Assembly (NCBI RefSeq): GCF_000716785.1
Contig: NZ_JNYY01000014.1
Coordinates: 62,001-126,000 of the forward strand
Source of the DNA: Amycolatopsis vancoresmycina
GTDB taxonomy: Bacteria > Actinomycetota > Actinomycetes > Mycobacteriales > Pseudonocardiaceae
DNA: 64,000 nt
Direction of reading: 5' to 3'
The position numbers were made by a program, and so were the translations under genes. Under the pieces are notes generated by a model, which saw nothing but the letters and a program-made list of their open reading frames with translations, did not search any database and was not told the DNA's origin. Each line of letters begins with the position of its first letter. Position 1 is the stretch's first letter. This document shows positions 1 through 7,418 of this stretch, one piece after another.

Positions 1-167
1 AACGGGGTGCCTTCTTCGAGCAGCCGCAGGTAGAACGTCAGGCCGAGCTCGGCGACGTCGAAATCGCCCCTGATCGCCCGTTCGAAGATCTCGGGCAGGG
101 TAGCGGCGGTTTCCACGGTGCCGGCCAGGTCGCGGGTCGTGTCGTAGGTGAAGGTGCCGATGCGCAT
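1..167 (-). CDS. Substrate-binding-like protein, N-terminal part only (cut by the window edge)
   Basis: The reading frame opens on the minus strand with ATG at 167 and runs off the left edge after 55 codons. The visible N-terminus begins MRIGTFTYDTTRDL and contains FDVAELGLTFYLRLLEEG. That pattern resembles the start of periplasmic-binding-fold proteins annotated as 4,5-dihydroxyphthalate decarboxylase-like or SsuA/NMT1-like, where FDV(A/C/S)E(M/L) is typical. An in-frame ATG at 179 would add four residues. The gene is divergent from the LysR gene at 238, the usual arrangement of a LysR regulator and its target, so this may be the regulated gene. Function is a family guess because the catalytic part lies outside the window. 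Confidence 0.5.
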   Translation of the reverse strand, partial: MRIGTFTYDTTRDLAGTVETAATLPEIFERAIRGDFDVAELGLTFYLRLLEEGTP

Positions 168-237
168 GCTCCCGATCATCGGCGCGCGCGGACCGGGGCG
201 TCCAAGACCGGTTGCGGCAACTCGATACCGTGGGGGT

Positions 238-1089
238 ATGGACTTGCGGGTGCTCCGCTACTTCGTCGCGGTGGCCGAGGAACGGCACATCGGCCGGGCG
301 GCGGACCGGCTGCACATGGCGCAGCCGCCGCTCAGCCGCGCGGTGCGCGGGCTGGAGGACGAGCTGGGCGCGACGCTGTTCGAGCGCACGCCCAAGGGCG
401 TCACGCTCACCGGCGCGGGCGCGGTGTTGTACGACGAAGCTGTCGCGCTGCTGGCGCAGGCCGGCCGCATCCGCGACCGGGTGACCGCGGCGGCGGGCGC
501 GGCGACGCTGACGGTCGGCACGCTGGCCGACGCCGCCGAGCACGTCGGCGCCCGGCTGGTTTCGCTGTTCCGCTCGCGCCACCCGCACGTCGACGTGCGC
601 GTGCACGAGACCGACCTCGCCGACCCGACGGCCGGTCTGCGCACCGGCCTGGTCGACGTGGCACTGACCCGCACCCCGTTCGAGCCGGCGGGCATCGGCG
701 TCCACGTGCTGCGCCGGGTCCCAATCGGTGTGGTGCTGCGCGACGACGACCCGCTCGCGAACCTGGCCGCGGTGTCGACGGCCGAGCTGGCCGGACGCCG
801 CTGGGTCCGCCTCCCGGACGGCACCGACCCGCGCTGGACGGCCTACTGGACGGGCGGCCCGGCTGCCGAGGGCGCTCCGGTCGTGCGGACGGTCCAGGAG
901 TGCCTGCAGGCGGTGCGGTGGAACGGCACCGCGGCCCTCGCGCCGGTCGACCAGCCGTTGCCGCCGGGGCTGTGCGTGGTTCCGGCCTCGGACCGCCCGC
1001 CGAGCGAGCTCGTGGTGGCGTGGCCGAAGGCGGGACGGAGTCCCCTGGTCCGCAGCTTCGTGCGCATCGCCGCGGAGGTCGAACGGTGA
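238..1089 (+). CDS. LysR-family transcriptional regulator
   Basis: A 283-residue protein starting MDLRVLRYFVAVAEE. Residues 1-60 form the LysR winged helix-turn-helix, with AADRLHMAQPPLSRAVRGLE as the recognition segment and LGATLFER closing the wing. The rest, from about residue 85, is the periplasmic-binding-like effector domain. The length is usual for the family. I chose ATG 238 over an in-frame GTG 90 bases upstream because the family start is immediately before the first helix. No Shine-Dalgarno is visible, and a -10-like TACCGT lies at 226-231, so the message may be leaderless. The gene is divergent from the partial gene at 1-167 and overlaps the next gene by 4 bases (GTGA). The effector is unknown. 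Confidence 0.9.
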   Translation: MDLRVLRYFVAVAEERHIGRAADRLHMAQPPLSRAVRGLEDELGATLFERTPKGVTLTGAGAVLYDEAVALLAQAGRIRDRVTAAAGAATLTVGTLADAAEHVGARLVSLFRSRHPHVDVRVHETDLADPTAGLRTGLVDVALTRTPFEPAGIGVHVLRRVPIGVVLRDDDPLANLAAVSTAELAGRRWVRLPDGTDPRWTAYWTGGPAAEGAPVVRTVQECLQAVRWNGTAALAPVDQPLPPGLCVVPASDRPPSELVVAWPKAGRSPLVRSFVRIAAEVER

Positions 1090-1853
1090 CGGTGCTGCTG
1101 AAGCTCGTCCTGGCGCCACTGCTGGTGGTGGGCTCGTCGCTGGCCGGCCGGCGCTGGGGGCCCGGCCTGACCGGGCTGCTGGTCGCGATGCCGGTCGTCG
1201 CGGGGCCGATCCTGCTGATCACGTACCTGGACCACGGCCCGGAGTTCGTCGCCCGGGCGGCGTCGGCGTCGCTGCTGGGGCTGGTGTCGCTGGCCGCGTT
1301 CGCGGTGGTGTTCGCGCGGGTGTCCCGGGCGCGCGGCTGGGCGGGCACGGTGGTGGTCGGCTGGCTCTTGTGCCTGGCTTTGGACCTGGCGTTGTCGTTC
1401 GCGCCGGTGCCGGTGTGGGTGGCGCTCGGGCTGGCGTGGGCGGCGGCCTGGGCGGGGATCCGGTCGCTGCCGGCGGCGGGGGAGGCCGGGCCGGTGACGT
1501 TGCCGTGGTGGGACCTTCCGGCGCGCGCGGTCGCGACGGCGGTCCTGGTGGTGGTCCTGACGGCCGCGGCGGGACGGCTCGGCCCGGACCTGACCGGCGT
1601 GCTGGCGCCGTTCCCGATCGGGACGAGCGTGGTGGCGGTGTTCGCGCTGGCCCAGGGCGGGGCGCCGGCGGCCGCCGCGACCATGCGGGGGGTGCTGCGC
1701 GGGCTGGGTGGGTTTTCGGTGTTCTGTTTCCTGGTGGCGGTGCTGGCCGAGCCGATCGGCGGGTGGGCTTTCGTGGTGGCGGTGGCCGGGACCGGGGTGT
1801 GGCAATTCGCTGGTCGTTGTCGTTCGTGCGCGATGACAGCTCTTAGCTCTTAG
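1086..1853 (+). CDS. Hypothetical multi-pass membrane protein
   Basis: A 255-residue, very hydrophobic protein that begins with GTG inside the stop of the LysR gene (GTGA overlap), so the two are probably co-translated. About eight transmembrane segments can be traced, for example KLVLAPLLVVGSSLAG near residue 5, LLVAMPVVAGPILLITYL near 30 and LALDLALSFAPVPVWVALGL around 100. The internal similarity of its two halves (GLTGLLVAMPVV and DLTGVLAPFPIG) suggests an ancient duplication. It resembles GlpM-like small membrane proteins in outline, but I cannot assign a transported substrate. The last 15 residues are less hydrophobic and contain Cys and Arg (CRSCAM). Confidence 0.75.
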   Translation: MTVLLKLVLAPLLVVGSSLAGRRWGPGLTGLLVAMPVVAGPILLITYLDHGPEFVARAASASLLGLVSLAAFAVVFARVSRARGWAGTVVVGWLLCLALDLALSFAPVPVWVALGLAWAAAWAGIRSLPAAGEAGPVTLPWWDLPARAVATAVLVVVLTAAAGRLGPDLTGVLAPFPIGTSVVAVFALAQGGAPAAAATMRGVLRGLGGFSVFCFLVAVLAEPIGGWAFVVAVAGTGVWQFAGRCRSCAMTALSS

Positions 1854-1874
1854 ATCTAACATTTCAGTTTCCCG

Positions 1875-1954
1875 GCGACCCAGCGACTTAGTGATCCAGC
1901 GACTCAATGATCCGGCGACCCAGTGGCCGGGCGACCCAGTGACCCAGCAGCCGG
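1875..1954. repeat. Degenerate octanucleotide tandem array, ten units
   Basis: Between two convergent genes the sequence reads as ten consecutive 8-bp units beginning at 1875, 1883, 1891 and so on to 1947. The consensus is GYGAYCCA: GCGACCCA, GCGACTTA, GTGATCCA, GCGACTCA, ATGATCCG, GCGACCCA, GTGGCCGG, GCGACCCA, GTGACCCA, GCAGCCGG. Adjacent units pair up to give an apparent 16-bp period. The rest of the 1854-2066 gap holds no gene that I can support. Confidence 0.8.
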
Positions 1955-2066
1955 CGGCCCTGCCATCGACGGGTGCGCCGCGGCTTCTCTCGCTGAGGCC
2001 GTCGGCGTGCGCCACACGAGAGCCCGTCCCCTCGGCGGCCTCACCGTCTCCCGCTCCGCCCCGATC

Positions 2067-2585
2067 TCAGTGGTGCAGCCAGCCCGCGAAGACCGCGGGT
2101 GAAGCCGCTATCAAACTGAAGCGGATCCACCTTCCCGCCAGCCCGGTCGTCAGGAAGGTCGCGAGCCGCATCCGCACCAGGCCCGCCAGCACGCTCGTCG
2201 CCATGAACGGCGGCAGGCCCACCAGGGAACTCACCCCGTAGGTCCCGGCCATCCAGTGCGGGTGCCGGTGGCAGCGTTCGCGCAGCCGTTCCACCCACCC
2301 GCGGACCCGCTTGGTCCGCAGCTGCCAGCGCACCCGCCGGGGCGTCATCGGGCGCTCGCGGTGCAACCGGTCGTGCAGCGGCTTCGGCAGCTTGATCGTC
2401 CCGCGGGCCGCCAGGTAGTACAGCGTCTTGCCGGCGATCTGCCCGACCGCCACCGCCGCCCCGAGCCACAGCCAGTGCAGCCCCGGCTGGCTCGCGCACA
2501 GCCCCAGCAAGAACACTTCGGCGTTGATCAGCGGCACGATGGCCGAACCGAACGCGACGCCCAGCGTCAGCAGGATCCAGCTCAT
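2067..2585 (-). CDS. Small membrane protein resembling the VTT/DedA fold
   Basis: A 172-residue protein. ATG at 2585 is preceded by a strong Shine-Dalgarno (AGGAGGTGACACG), which rules out a 12-residue upstream extension. Hydrophobic segments lie at about residues 3-30 and 35-60. A basic arginine-rich stretch follows at about 70-110, then YGVSSLVGLPPFMATSVLAG and a final amphipathic segment. The re-entrant-looking motif with glycine and proline (SLVGLPPFMATSVLAG) and the preceding AVAVGQIAGKTLYYLA recall VTT-domain (SNARE-associated, DedA/YqaA) proteins, whose members affect membrane lipid or proton homeostasis. The protein is shorter than classical DedA, so the assignment is tentative. Confidence 0.65.
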   Translation of the reverse strand: MSWILLTLGVAFGSAIVPLINAEVFLLGLCASQPGLHWLWLGAAVAVGQIAGKTLYYLAARGTIKLPKPLHDRLHRERPMTPRRVRWQLRTKRVRGWVERLRERCHRHPHWMAGTYGVSSLVGLPPFMATSVLAGLVRMRLATFLTTGLAGRWIRFSLIAASPAVFAGWLHH

Positions 2586-2738
2586 CGTGTCACCTCCTGA
2601 AAAGCTCTCGCGTTCTTCCAAGTTATCAGTTCGAGATCTCCGCGCACGGGGGTTGACCCCCCTCTTCGGCGGGTGGTCCGCACCAGAAGATCACTTGCCC
2701 GACGGCTGCCGGTCACCTCCCGCCGGAACACTGGCGGG

Positions 2739-3404
2739 GTGGCCGCCGAGCAACCCCGTACGCCCGCTGACCGATTCGGCGCCCTCTGCCGGACCGTCGT
2801 GCGCTTCCTGCCACTGGGGTTGTCGCGGATCGTGGCGCCGACGTTTCTCGGCTTCTGCCTCATCAACGGGTTCACCTTCGGCGTCGACCTCGGGCTGCTG
2901 ACCGTCTTCCACGGCGTGCTCGGCTGGCCGGTGTGGCTGGCGATCACACTGGCGTACGTCTGCGCGTTCGGGCTGAGCTTCGCGCTGAACCGGACGTTCA
3001 ACTTCCATTCCCACGCCGCCGTCGGGCGCCAGCTCGTGCTCTACATCGTGGCGATTGCGGTCAACTACGCGGCGTTCCTGCTGGGGGTGGGGGCGGGGCT
3101 GACGGCGCTGGGCATCGAATACCACGTCTCGCGGGTGCTCGCGGGCGCGTGCGAAGGCGTGTTCATGTACGCCGTGATGCGGTGGGTGATCTTCCGGGAC
3201 TCAGGCCAGGGACAGGTCGAGGGTGCCGGTGAGCCGGACCTCGCGGACGGTGCGTTCGCCGGTGTCGAGGGTGCGGACGGTGCCGTCGGGGTTCCAGCCG
3301 GCCCGCCGGTAGAACCCGAGGGAGGCGTGGTCGCCCTGGGCGACCCAGGCGATGCCGCGGGAGGCCCCGTCGGCCCGCAGGCCCGCGGCGGCGGTCGCGA
3401 GTAG
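2739..3404 (+). CDS. GtrA-like membrane protein with an unusual C-terminal tail
   Basis: Residues about 35-155 show the four-helix GtrA pattern: FLGFCLINGFTFGVDLGLLTVF, then an Ala/Leu-rich second helix, LSFALNRTFNFHS (the conserved N-R-x-(F/W)-x-F motif), LVLYIVAIAVNYAAFLLG and the terminal MRWVIFRD. GtrA proteins are thought to help move lipid-linked sugars across the membrane for cell-envelope glycosylation. A GtrA protein normally stops shortly after the R(Y/W)xxF motif. Here the frame continues about 68 residues as a Gly/Ala/Val/Pro-rich tail wholly antisense to the acetyltransferase gene on the other strand. The start is uncertain: GTG 2739 is chosen, with GTG 2673 also in frame. Confidence 0.7.
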   Translation: MAAEQPRTPADRFGALCRTVVRFLPLGLSRIVAPTFLGFCLINGFTFGVDLGLLTVFHGVLGWPVWLAITLAYVCAFGLSFALNRTFNFHSHAAVGRQLVLYIVAIAVNYAAFLLGVGAGLTALGIEYHVSRVLAGACEGVFMYAVMRWVIFRDSGQGQVEGAGEPDLADGAFAGVEGADGAVGVPAGPPVEPEGGVVALGDPGDAAGGPVGPQARGGGRE

Positions 3405-3758
3405 CCGCCCGGCGTGCCCGCGCCGGCCCCACCGCGGCTCGACGAGCAGGGTGGCGATCAGGCCGGTGGTGCCGGCGTCGTCGGGCAGGCTCCCGTCAGC
3501 CTGGGCGACCTCGTCTTCGGGCGCGCGGCCGGCGACGCAGAAGCCGACGGTGAATTCGCCTTCGGTGGCGAGGTAGACCTGGCTGCCGGGGTAGTCGATG
3601 GTCTCAGCCCAGGTCCCGGCCAGGTCGGTGGCGTCGAGCTGGGCGAGGGCCTGTTTGCCGAGCAGGTCCTCGTAGGCGGCGTGCCAGGTTTCGCGCTGGA
3701 TGCGGGCGATCTCCGCGGCGTCGGACAGATCGGCGGGACGGACGGCGGCGTCGCTCAT
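3201..3758 (-). CDS. GNAT-family N-acetyltransferase
   Basis: A 185-residue protein with the GNAT layout: an N-terminal AAEIARIQRETWHAAYEDLL helix pair, and the acetyl-CoA motif A region near residues 100-125 (LIATLLVEPRWGRRGHAGRLLA, with the R-x-x-G-x-(A/G) loop as RGHAGR). The C-terminal ASLGFYRRAGWNPDGTVR is the usual motif B. The substrate cannot be read from the sequence. The gene's 3' half lies under the frame-open tail of the convergent GtrA gene, and its start region is divergent from the YcaQ-like gene. Confidence 0.85.
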   Translation of the reverse strand: MSDAAVRPADLSDAAEIARIQRETWHAAYEDLLGKQALAQLDATDLAGTWAETIDYPGSQVYLATEGEFTVGFCVAGRAPEDEVAQADGSLPDDAGTTGLIATLLVEPRWGRRGHAGRLLATAAAGLRADGASRGIAWVAQGDHASLGFYRRAGWNPDGTVRTLDTGERTVREVRLTGTLDLSLA

Positions 3759-3817
3759 GGGTCGTGAATCTACTGGTGCGCGTTTTTGTCGGTGGTGGGT
3801 GGCACCATGAGCTCACC

Positions 3818-5044
3818 ATGCAAACGATCAGCGTCTCGACGGCCCGGAAGACGTTCCTGGCCGCACAGGGCTTCACCGACCCGCGTCCCTCCGGCGTGCC
3901 TTCGCGCCAGCACCTGAAACGGGTGCTGTCGAGAGTCCAGCTGCTGCAGCTGGACTCGGTGAACGTGGCGGTCCGGGCGCACTACATGCCGGTGTTCTCG
4001 CGACTGGGTTCGTACGACCCGGCGATGCTCGACGCGGCGGCGTGGGCGAACTCGGCCCGTCGCCCGCGGATGCTGGTGGAGACCTGGGCGCACGAGGCGA
4101 GCCTGCTCCCGATCGAGGACTGGCCCCTGATCCGCTCGGGCGCGAAGCGCGACGGCTGGTGGCGGCACTACGGGCCGTTGATCGAGAAGTCGCCGGGCCT
4201 GGTGGACGAAATCCTGTCGGTGGTGAAGGAGCTGGGCCCGATCGGCGCGGGCGGCATCGAGCGTGCGGTGGAGGCGGACGCCCAGCGGCGCGGCCCCGGC
4301 TCGTGGTGGGAGCGGTCGGAGGTCAAGCGCGTCTGCGAGTACCTGTTCGGCATCGGCCAGCTGACCACGGGCACGCGTCGCTCCTTCGAGCGTCTCTACG
4401 ACCTCACCGAGCGAGTCGTCCCACCGGAGATCCTGTCCCGCTCGGTCTCGGCGGAGGAGGGCGCGCGGGGCCTGATCTCACGATCGGCGCGGGCGTTGGG
4501 CGTGGCGACGGAGACGGACTTGCGCGACTACTACCGCCTCGGCCCGGCCCCGGCCCGCCAGGCGGTGGCGGAGCTGGTGGAGGCGGGAGAGCTGGAGCCG
4601 GTCACGGTCCGCGGCTGGAAACAGGTGGCGTACCGGCACACGGCGGCCCGGACCCCGCGGTCGGTCTCGGGCCGGGCCCTGCTGTGCCCGTTCGACCCGC
4701 TGATCTGGGAGCGAGCCCGCACGGAGCGGCTGTTCGGGTTCCACTACCGGATCGAGATCTACGTCCCGGAGCCGAAGCGGGTGTACGGGTATTACGTGTT
4801 CCCGTTCCTCCTGGACGGCGAGCTGGTGGCACGGGTGGATCTGAAGGCCGACCGCGTGGCGGGCGTGCTGCGGGTCCAGGGAGCGTTCGCGGAGGAGGGC
4901 GTGGACGTGGCCCGGGTGCTACCCGAGCTGGCGGCAGAGCTGCGGCACATGGCGGAGTGGCTGGGGTTGTCGGGCGTGGTCGTGGGGGAGCGGGGTGAAC
5001 TGGCGGCCCCGCTGGGGAAGCTGGTCGGCTCGACCACGATCTGA
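3818..5044 (+). CDS. YcaQ/AlkX-family winged-helix DNA glycosylase
   Basis: A 408-residue protein of the HTH_42 family. It begins MQTISVSTARKTFLAAQGF. VQLLQLDSVNVAVRAHYMPVFSRLG near residues 42-65 carries the Q-hydrophobic-D triad (QLD) that in E. coli YcaQ (AlkX) forms the catalytic loop for removing interstrand crosslinks and bulky N7 adducts. ARRPRMLVETWAHEASLLP follows, as in the family. The C-terminal half contains LCPFDPLIWERARTERLFGFHYRIEIY, also characteristic. ATG 3818 is chosen because it begins the conserved region. The frame is open another 54 bases upstream without a good ribosome-binding site. In Streptomyces, relatives protect antibiotic producers against their own alkylating product, but no biosynthetic genes are adjacent here. 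Confidence 0.85.
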   Translation: MQTISVSTARKTFLAAQGFTDPRPSGVPSRQHLKRVLSRVQLLQLDSVNVAVRAHYMPVFSRLGSYDPAMLDAAAWANSARRPRMLVETWAHEASLLPIEDWPLIRSGAKRDGWWRHYGPLIEKSPGLVDEILSVVKELGPIGAGGIERAVEADAQRRGPGSWWERSEVKRVCEYLFGIGQLTTGTRRSFERLYDLTERVVPPEILSRSVSAEEGARGLISRSARALGVATETDLRDYYRLGPAPARQAVAELVEAGELEPVTVRGWKQVAYRHTAARTPRSVSGRALLCPFDPLIWERARTERLFGFHYRIEIYVPEPKRVYGYYVFPFLLDGELVARVDLKADRVAGVLRVQGAFAEEGVDVARVLPELAAELRHMAEWLGLSGVVVGERGELAAPLGKLVGSTTI

Positions 5045-5224
5045 ATTCTGCACGGCATCATCTTCGTCACAAAACCCGGCGCCTGATGAAGACGGCGAGC
5101 CGGTCGTGTCACCCATGCCTGCTTTCGGGTCCGGAGGGAATCGAGATTCCGGTCAATTCCCAACCATCGATTCGGGCGGGGTGACTTATTGTCGGAGTCG
5201 TCCGAGCTGCGCCCGCCGCCCGGC

Positions 5225-5246
5225 AAAAAATCAAACCTGATTTTTT
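5225..5246. other. AT-rich perfect hairpin
   Basis: AAAAAATCA (5225-5233) and TGATTTTTT (5238-5246) form a perfect 9-bp inverted repeat around a 4-base AACC loop. It sits in the 5045-5423 gap, which is clearly poorer in G+C than its surroundings. In either direction the stem ends in a T-run, so it could act as a weak terminator, but a stem this AT-rich is unusual in this genome. Otherwise the gap contains only the promoter described next. Confidence 0.7.
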
Positions 5247-5339
5247 CACCGCAATCAGCGCCCATGATCTCTTGTGGGCCGAGCCGTGGCTCGTGAGCAT
5301 ATTACTGTGGCCGCATTTGAGGATCTTTTTTCCTGGCTG

Positions 5340-5369
5340 TTGACAACGCACTTGATCGACCGCTGCAAT
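5340..5369 (+). promoter_or_regulatory. Candidate sigma-70-type promoter
   Basis: A perfect -35 box TTGACA (5340-5345) and TGCAAT (5364-5369; 4 of 6 matches to TATAAT) are separated by 18 bases. Transcription would begin near 5376 and give a leader of roughly 50 bases before the small gene at 5424. No experiment is implied. Confidence 0.5.
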
Positions 5370-5423
5370 GCGCACGGCCGACGGCCTCGTGGTGGTTGAG
5401 ATCAATTGAAGAGGATGGGTGCC

Positions 5424-5738
5424 ATGGCGTATCAGACAGCCCTGGTTGGTCCGATTGTGTATCATCAGGACAATTCAGGGGTGAACACCGACACGACGGT
5501 GTCGATCGAATACCGGCCCGAGCAATACGGTGCCCCGGACGGGGCTCGCATCATCCCGGGCACGGTCACCCAGGGGTACACGGTGTTTCGTGGTCTCGCG
5601 TACGTGCAGAACGTGAAGATCACCGAAACCAGCATCGAGTTCGAGGTGTTCTCCCAGGCGGCCGGTGGATTCCCGTTCGGTCACCACAGCGGCTCCATCA
5701 GCGTGTCCACGAGCTTCCAGTGGTATCTCGAGGCCTGA
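5424..5738 (+). CDS. Orphan small beta-rich protein
   Basis: A 104-residue protein starting MAYQTALVGPIVYHQDNSG. ATG 5424 is chosen because GAGGATGG (5411-5418) gives a good ribosome-binding site. TTG 5406 and ATG 5415 are in-frame alternatives. There is no signal peptide or transmembrane segment. The composition alternates polar and hydrophobic residues with many Thr/Ser/Val (TTVSIEY, YTVFRGLAYVQNVKITETS, IEFEVFSQ, SISVSTSFQWYLEA), which predicts a beta-sandwich. I do not recognise a family. A lectin-like or other extracellular-type beta-sandwich is one possibility from the strand pattern alone. It has its own promoter-like sequence upstream and a strong terminator downstream, so it looks like a monocistronic acquired gene. 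Confidence 0.75.
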   Translation: MAYQTALVGPIVYHQDNSGVNTDTTVSIEYRPEQYGAPDGARIIPGTVTQGYTVFRGLAYVQNVKITETSIEFEVFSQAAGGFPFGHHSGSISVSTSFQWYLEA

Positions 5739-5802
5739 GAAACGCTGTCGGATCTTCGGCAGCGGGCGGATTCGCCGGAGCACTTGCTCGGGTATTCCAC
5801 GC

Positions 5803-5846
5803 GAACGGGCCGTTCCCGGCACCCCCGCACCGGAAACGGCCCGTTC
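5803..5846. terminator. Bidirectional hairpin between convergent genes
   Basis: GAACGGGCCGTT (5803-5814) and AACGGCCCGTTC (5835-5846) make a perfect 12-bp stem, with a further CCGG/CCGG pairing possible inside the loop. It lies between the small gene ending at 5738 and the convergent DUF4097 gene ending at 5858. No long T-run follows, as is common in actinomycetes. Confidence 0.65.
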
Positions 5847-5857
5847 CTCCCCCTTAC

Positions 5858-6769
5858 TCAGCCCGCCGCGCGCGTCACCACGGCGTTGCCGGTGCCCGTG
5901 CGGGCTCGGACCCTCAGCTTCGCGCCGCCCTCCGGTGCCGTGTCGGCCACGTCCAGTTCGCTGGACACCCGGCCCGCGCTGGACGTCAGGTCGACCTCGG
6001 CGGACGTTCCGCCGCGGATGCCGATCCGGACCTCGCCGGAGCCGGTGATCAGGTCGAGGCTGCCCGAGCCCGCGTCGGCCACCGACAGGTCGCCGCTGCC
6101 CGTGCGGGCCATCACCTCGCCCGATACCGCGCCCAGCCAGACGTCGCCGGTGCCGGTGGCCAGTGTTGCGGAGCCCGCGATCGACGACGCCTCGACCGGG
6201 CCGCTGCCGCTGCGCAGCTGCAGGCCGCCCAGTGTCGGGCCGAGCTTGACCGCGCCGCTGCCGGTGCGGATCGTCGCCGAGCCGTCGGCGCGCTCGAGCT
6301 TCACCTCGCCGGAGCCGGTCAGCAGGTCGACGCGGCCGGCCGAACCGGTCACCGTGACGTCCGCCGCGCCCGCCCGGACCTCGACGTGCGAGCCCGCCGG
6401 CGCGTGCACCTTCACCGCGAGGGCGGAGTTGCGCAGCTGCCACGCCTTCGGTGCGCTCACGACCAGGCGGTTGCCGAGCTTCTCGATCCGGCTCTGTCGC
6501 ACCGCTTCGGCGGGGGAGGTCGCCGGGTCGACGCCCAGCTGGTCGCCGAAGCGCTCGCCGACCCAGGACAGCAGGCTGTTCACGCCCGCCACCCACGGCT
6601 GCTGCTCGCCCTGGTCGTGCCGCAGCTCCACCCGCGCGCCGGAGTCGCCGTCGAGGACGATCTCGACGCGGCCGATCGTGACGCTGACGTCGAGCTCCAG
6701 CGGCACGTCGGTCTCGAACTCGTCGATCCGGACGAGGTCGTCGGCCGGTGTGGTCTGTTCTTCGCTCAT
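5858..6769 (-). CDS. DUF4097-family beta-helix protein
   Basis: A 303-residue protein. From about residue 125 it consists of repeated short strands of the form (V/L)(D/K)L.TGSGEV, for example VDLLTGSGEVKLERADG, IRTGSGAVKLG, LRSGSGPVEAS, LATGTGDVWLG, ARTGSGDLSVAD and LITGSGEVRIG. This pattern is the DUF4097 putative adhesin beta-helix. There is no signal peptide or transmembrane segment, so it is probably cytoplasmic. It lies 13 bases downstream of the ribbon-helix-helix gene on the same strand. DUF4097 proteins next to small DNA-binding proteins recur in actinomycetes. Its role is unknown. Confidence 0.85.
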   Translation of the reverse strand: MSEEQTTPADDLVRIDEFETDVPLELDVSVTIGRVEIVLDGDSGARVELRHDQGEQQPWVAGVNSLLSWVGERFGDQLGVDPATSPAEAVRQSRIEKLGNRLVVSAPKAWQLRNSALAVKVHAPAGSHVEVRAGAADVTVTGSAGRVDLLTGSGEVKLERADGSATIRTGSGAVKLGPTLGGLQLRSGSGPVEASSIAGSATLATGTGDVWLGAVSGEVMARTGSGDLSVADAGSGSLDLITGSGEVRIGIRGGTSAEVDLTSSAGRVSSELDVADTAPEGGAKLRVRARTGTGNAVVTRAAG

Positions 6770-6782
6770 CGTCGGTTCCCCC

Positions 6783-7298
6783 TCAGCCTTCGACCCAGCC
6801 GTGCAGGTGCGACCCGCTGCCGCCGTCCTTGCCGTGGTGCTTGCGGCCCCCGCCGCCGAGCGCGCCGTGGCCGAGCGCGCCCTGCACCGCCTGCGAAACG
6901 AACGTGTTCAGCGAGACGCCCTGGGCGGCGGCCGCGCGCTCGGCCTGCCCCTTGATCTGTTCGACCAGCCGCAGCGTGATCCGGCTGATGTCACCGCCGT
7001 CGATCGGTGGCGGCGGTGTGGTGTCACGTGGTGTCTCGCGTGACGTCGTGTCCTCGGCGGTGCCGGTGACGACCACGCGGACGTCCCGGCCGTCGAGCCG
7101 GACGTCGACCACCTGGCCCGGCAGCGCGGCCGTGACCTCGGCGGCGAGGTCGGCGAGGGCGTTCATCAGGGTCAGCCGGACGGCGGGCTCGAGCGCGGAG
7201 GACAGCAGTGCGGCCGCCCGCCGGGTGTGCTCGTCCCCGGCGGCAGCCGTGTTCGCGAGGTCCTCGCGAAGGTTGGCGATGTACGGGGTCAGATCCAT
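6783..7298 (-). CDS. Ribbon-helix-helix DNA-binding protein (HicB-like)
   Basis: A 171-residue protein. The C-terminal part at residues about 107-145 reads RITLRLVEQIKGQAERAAAAQGVSLNTFVSQAVQGAL. This is the strand-helix-helix of the Arc/MetJ class found in HicB-like and DUF1778-like antitoxins, with SLNTFVSQAV as the second helix. The N-terminal 80 residues are mostly helical with a short strand segment (VVDVRLDGRDVRVVV). The tail is Gly/His-rich (GGGGRKHHGKDGGSGSHLHG) and could bind metal. No toxin-sized partner is adjacent; the co-directional neighbour is the DUF4097 gene. The duplicated palindrome directly over its promoter argues for autoregulation. Confidence 0.8.
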   Translation of the reverse strand: MDLTPYIANLREDLANTAAAGDEHTRRAAALLSSALEPAVRLTLMNALADLAAEVTAALPGQVVDVRLDGRDVRVVVTGTAEDTTSRETPRDTTPPPPIDGGDISRITLRLVEQIKGQAERAAAAQGVSLNTFVSQAVQGALGHGALGGGGRKHHGKDGGSGSHLHGWVEG

Positions 7299-7304
7299 GA
7301 CACC

Positions 7305-7333
7305 ACTATGACGTCATCCGTGACGTCAGTCAA
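7305..7333 (-). promoter_or_regulatory. Leaderless-type promoter overlapped by a double TGACGTCA operator
   Basis: Read on the minus strand, TTGACT (7333-7328) and CATAGT (7310-7305) are 17 bases apart, which places the transcription start at about the A of the ATG at 7298. Two identical palindromes TGACGTCA lie at 7309-7316 and 7321-7328, centred 12 bp apart, and fill the spacer and part of both boxes. Ribbon-helix-helix dimers bind such closely spaced repeated half-sites. Autorepression by the protein encoded immediately downstream is the obvious inference. Confidence 0.6.
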
Positions 7334-7418
7334 GGCGGCCGTGCTGTCACCGTGTCCCCCAGGAGTGGCCGCCCCCACGCGGTTAGGCTGCCCGGGAGCC
7401 GGGAGAAGGAGTGCTGAC

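Noticed and set aside
407..1684. Long minus-strand open frame under the LysR and membrane-protein genes
   Set aside because: Composition is Arg/Pro/Ser/Ala low-complexity, as expected from the reverse frame of GC-rich genes, and both plus-strand genes have clear families.
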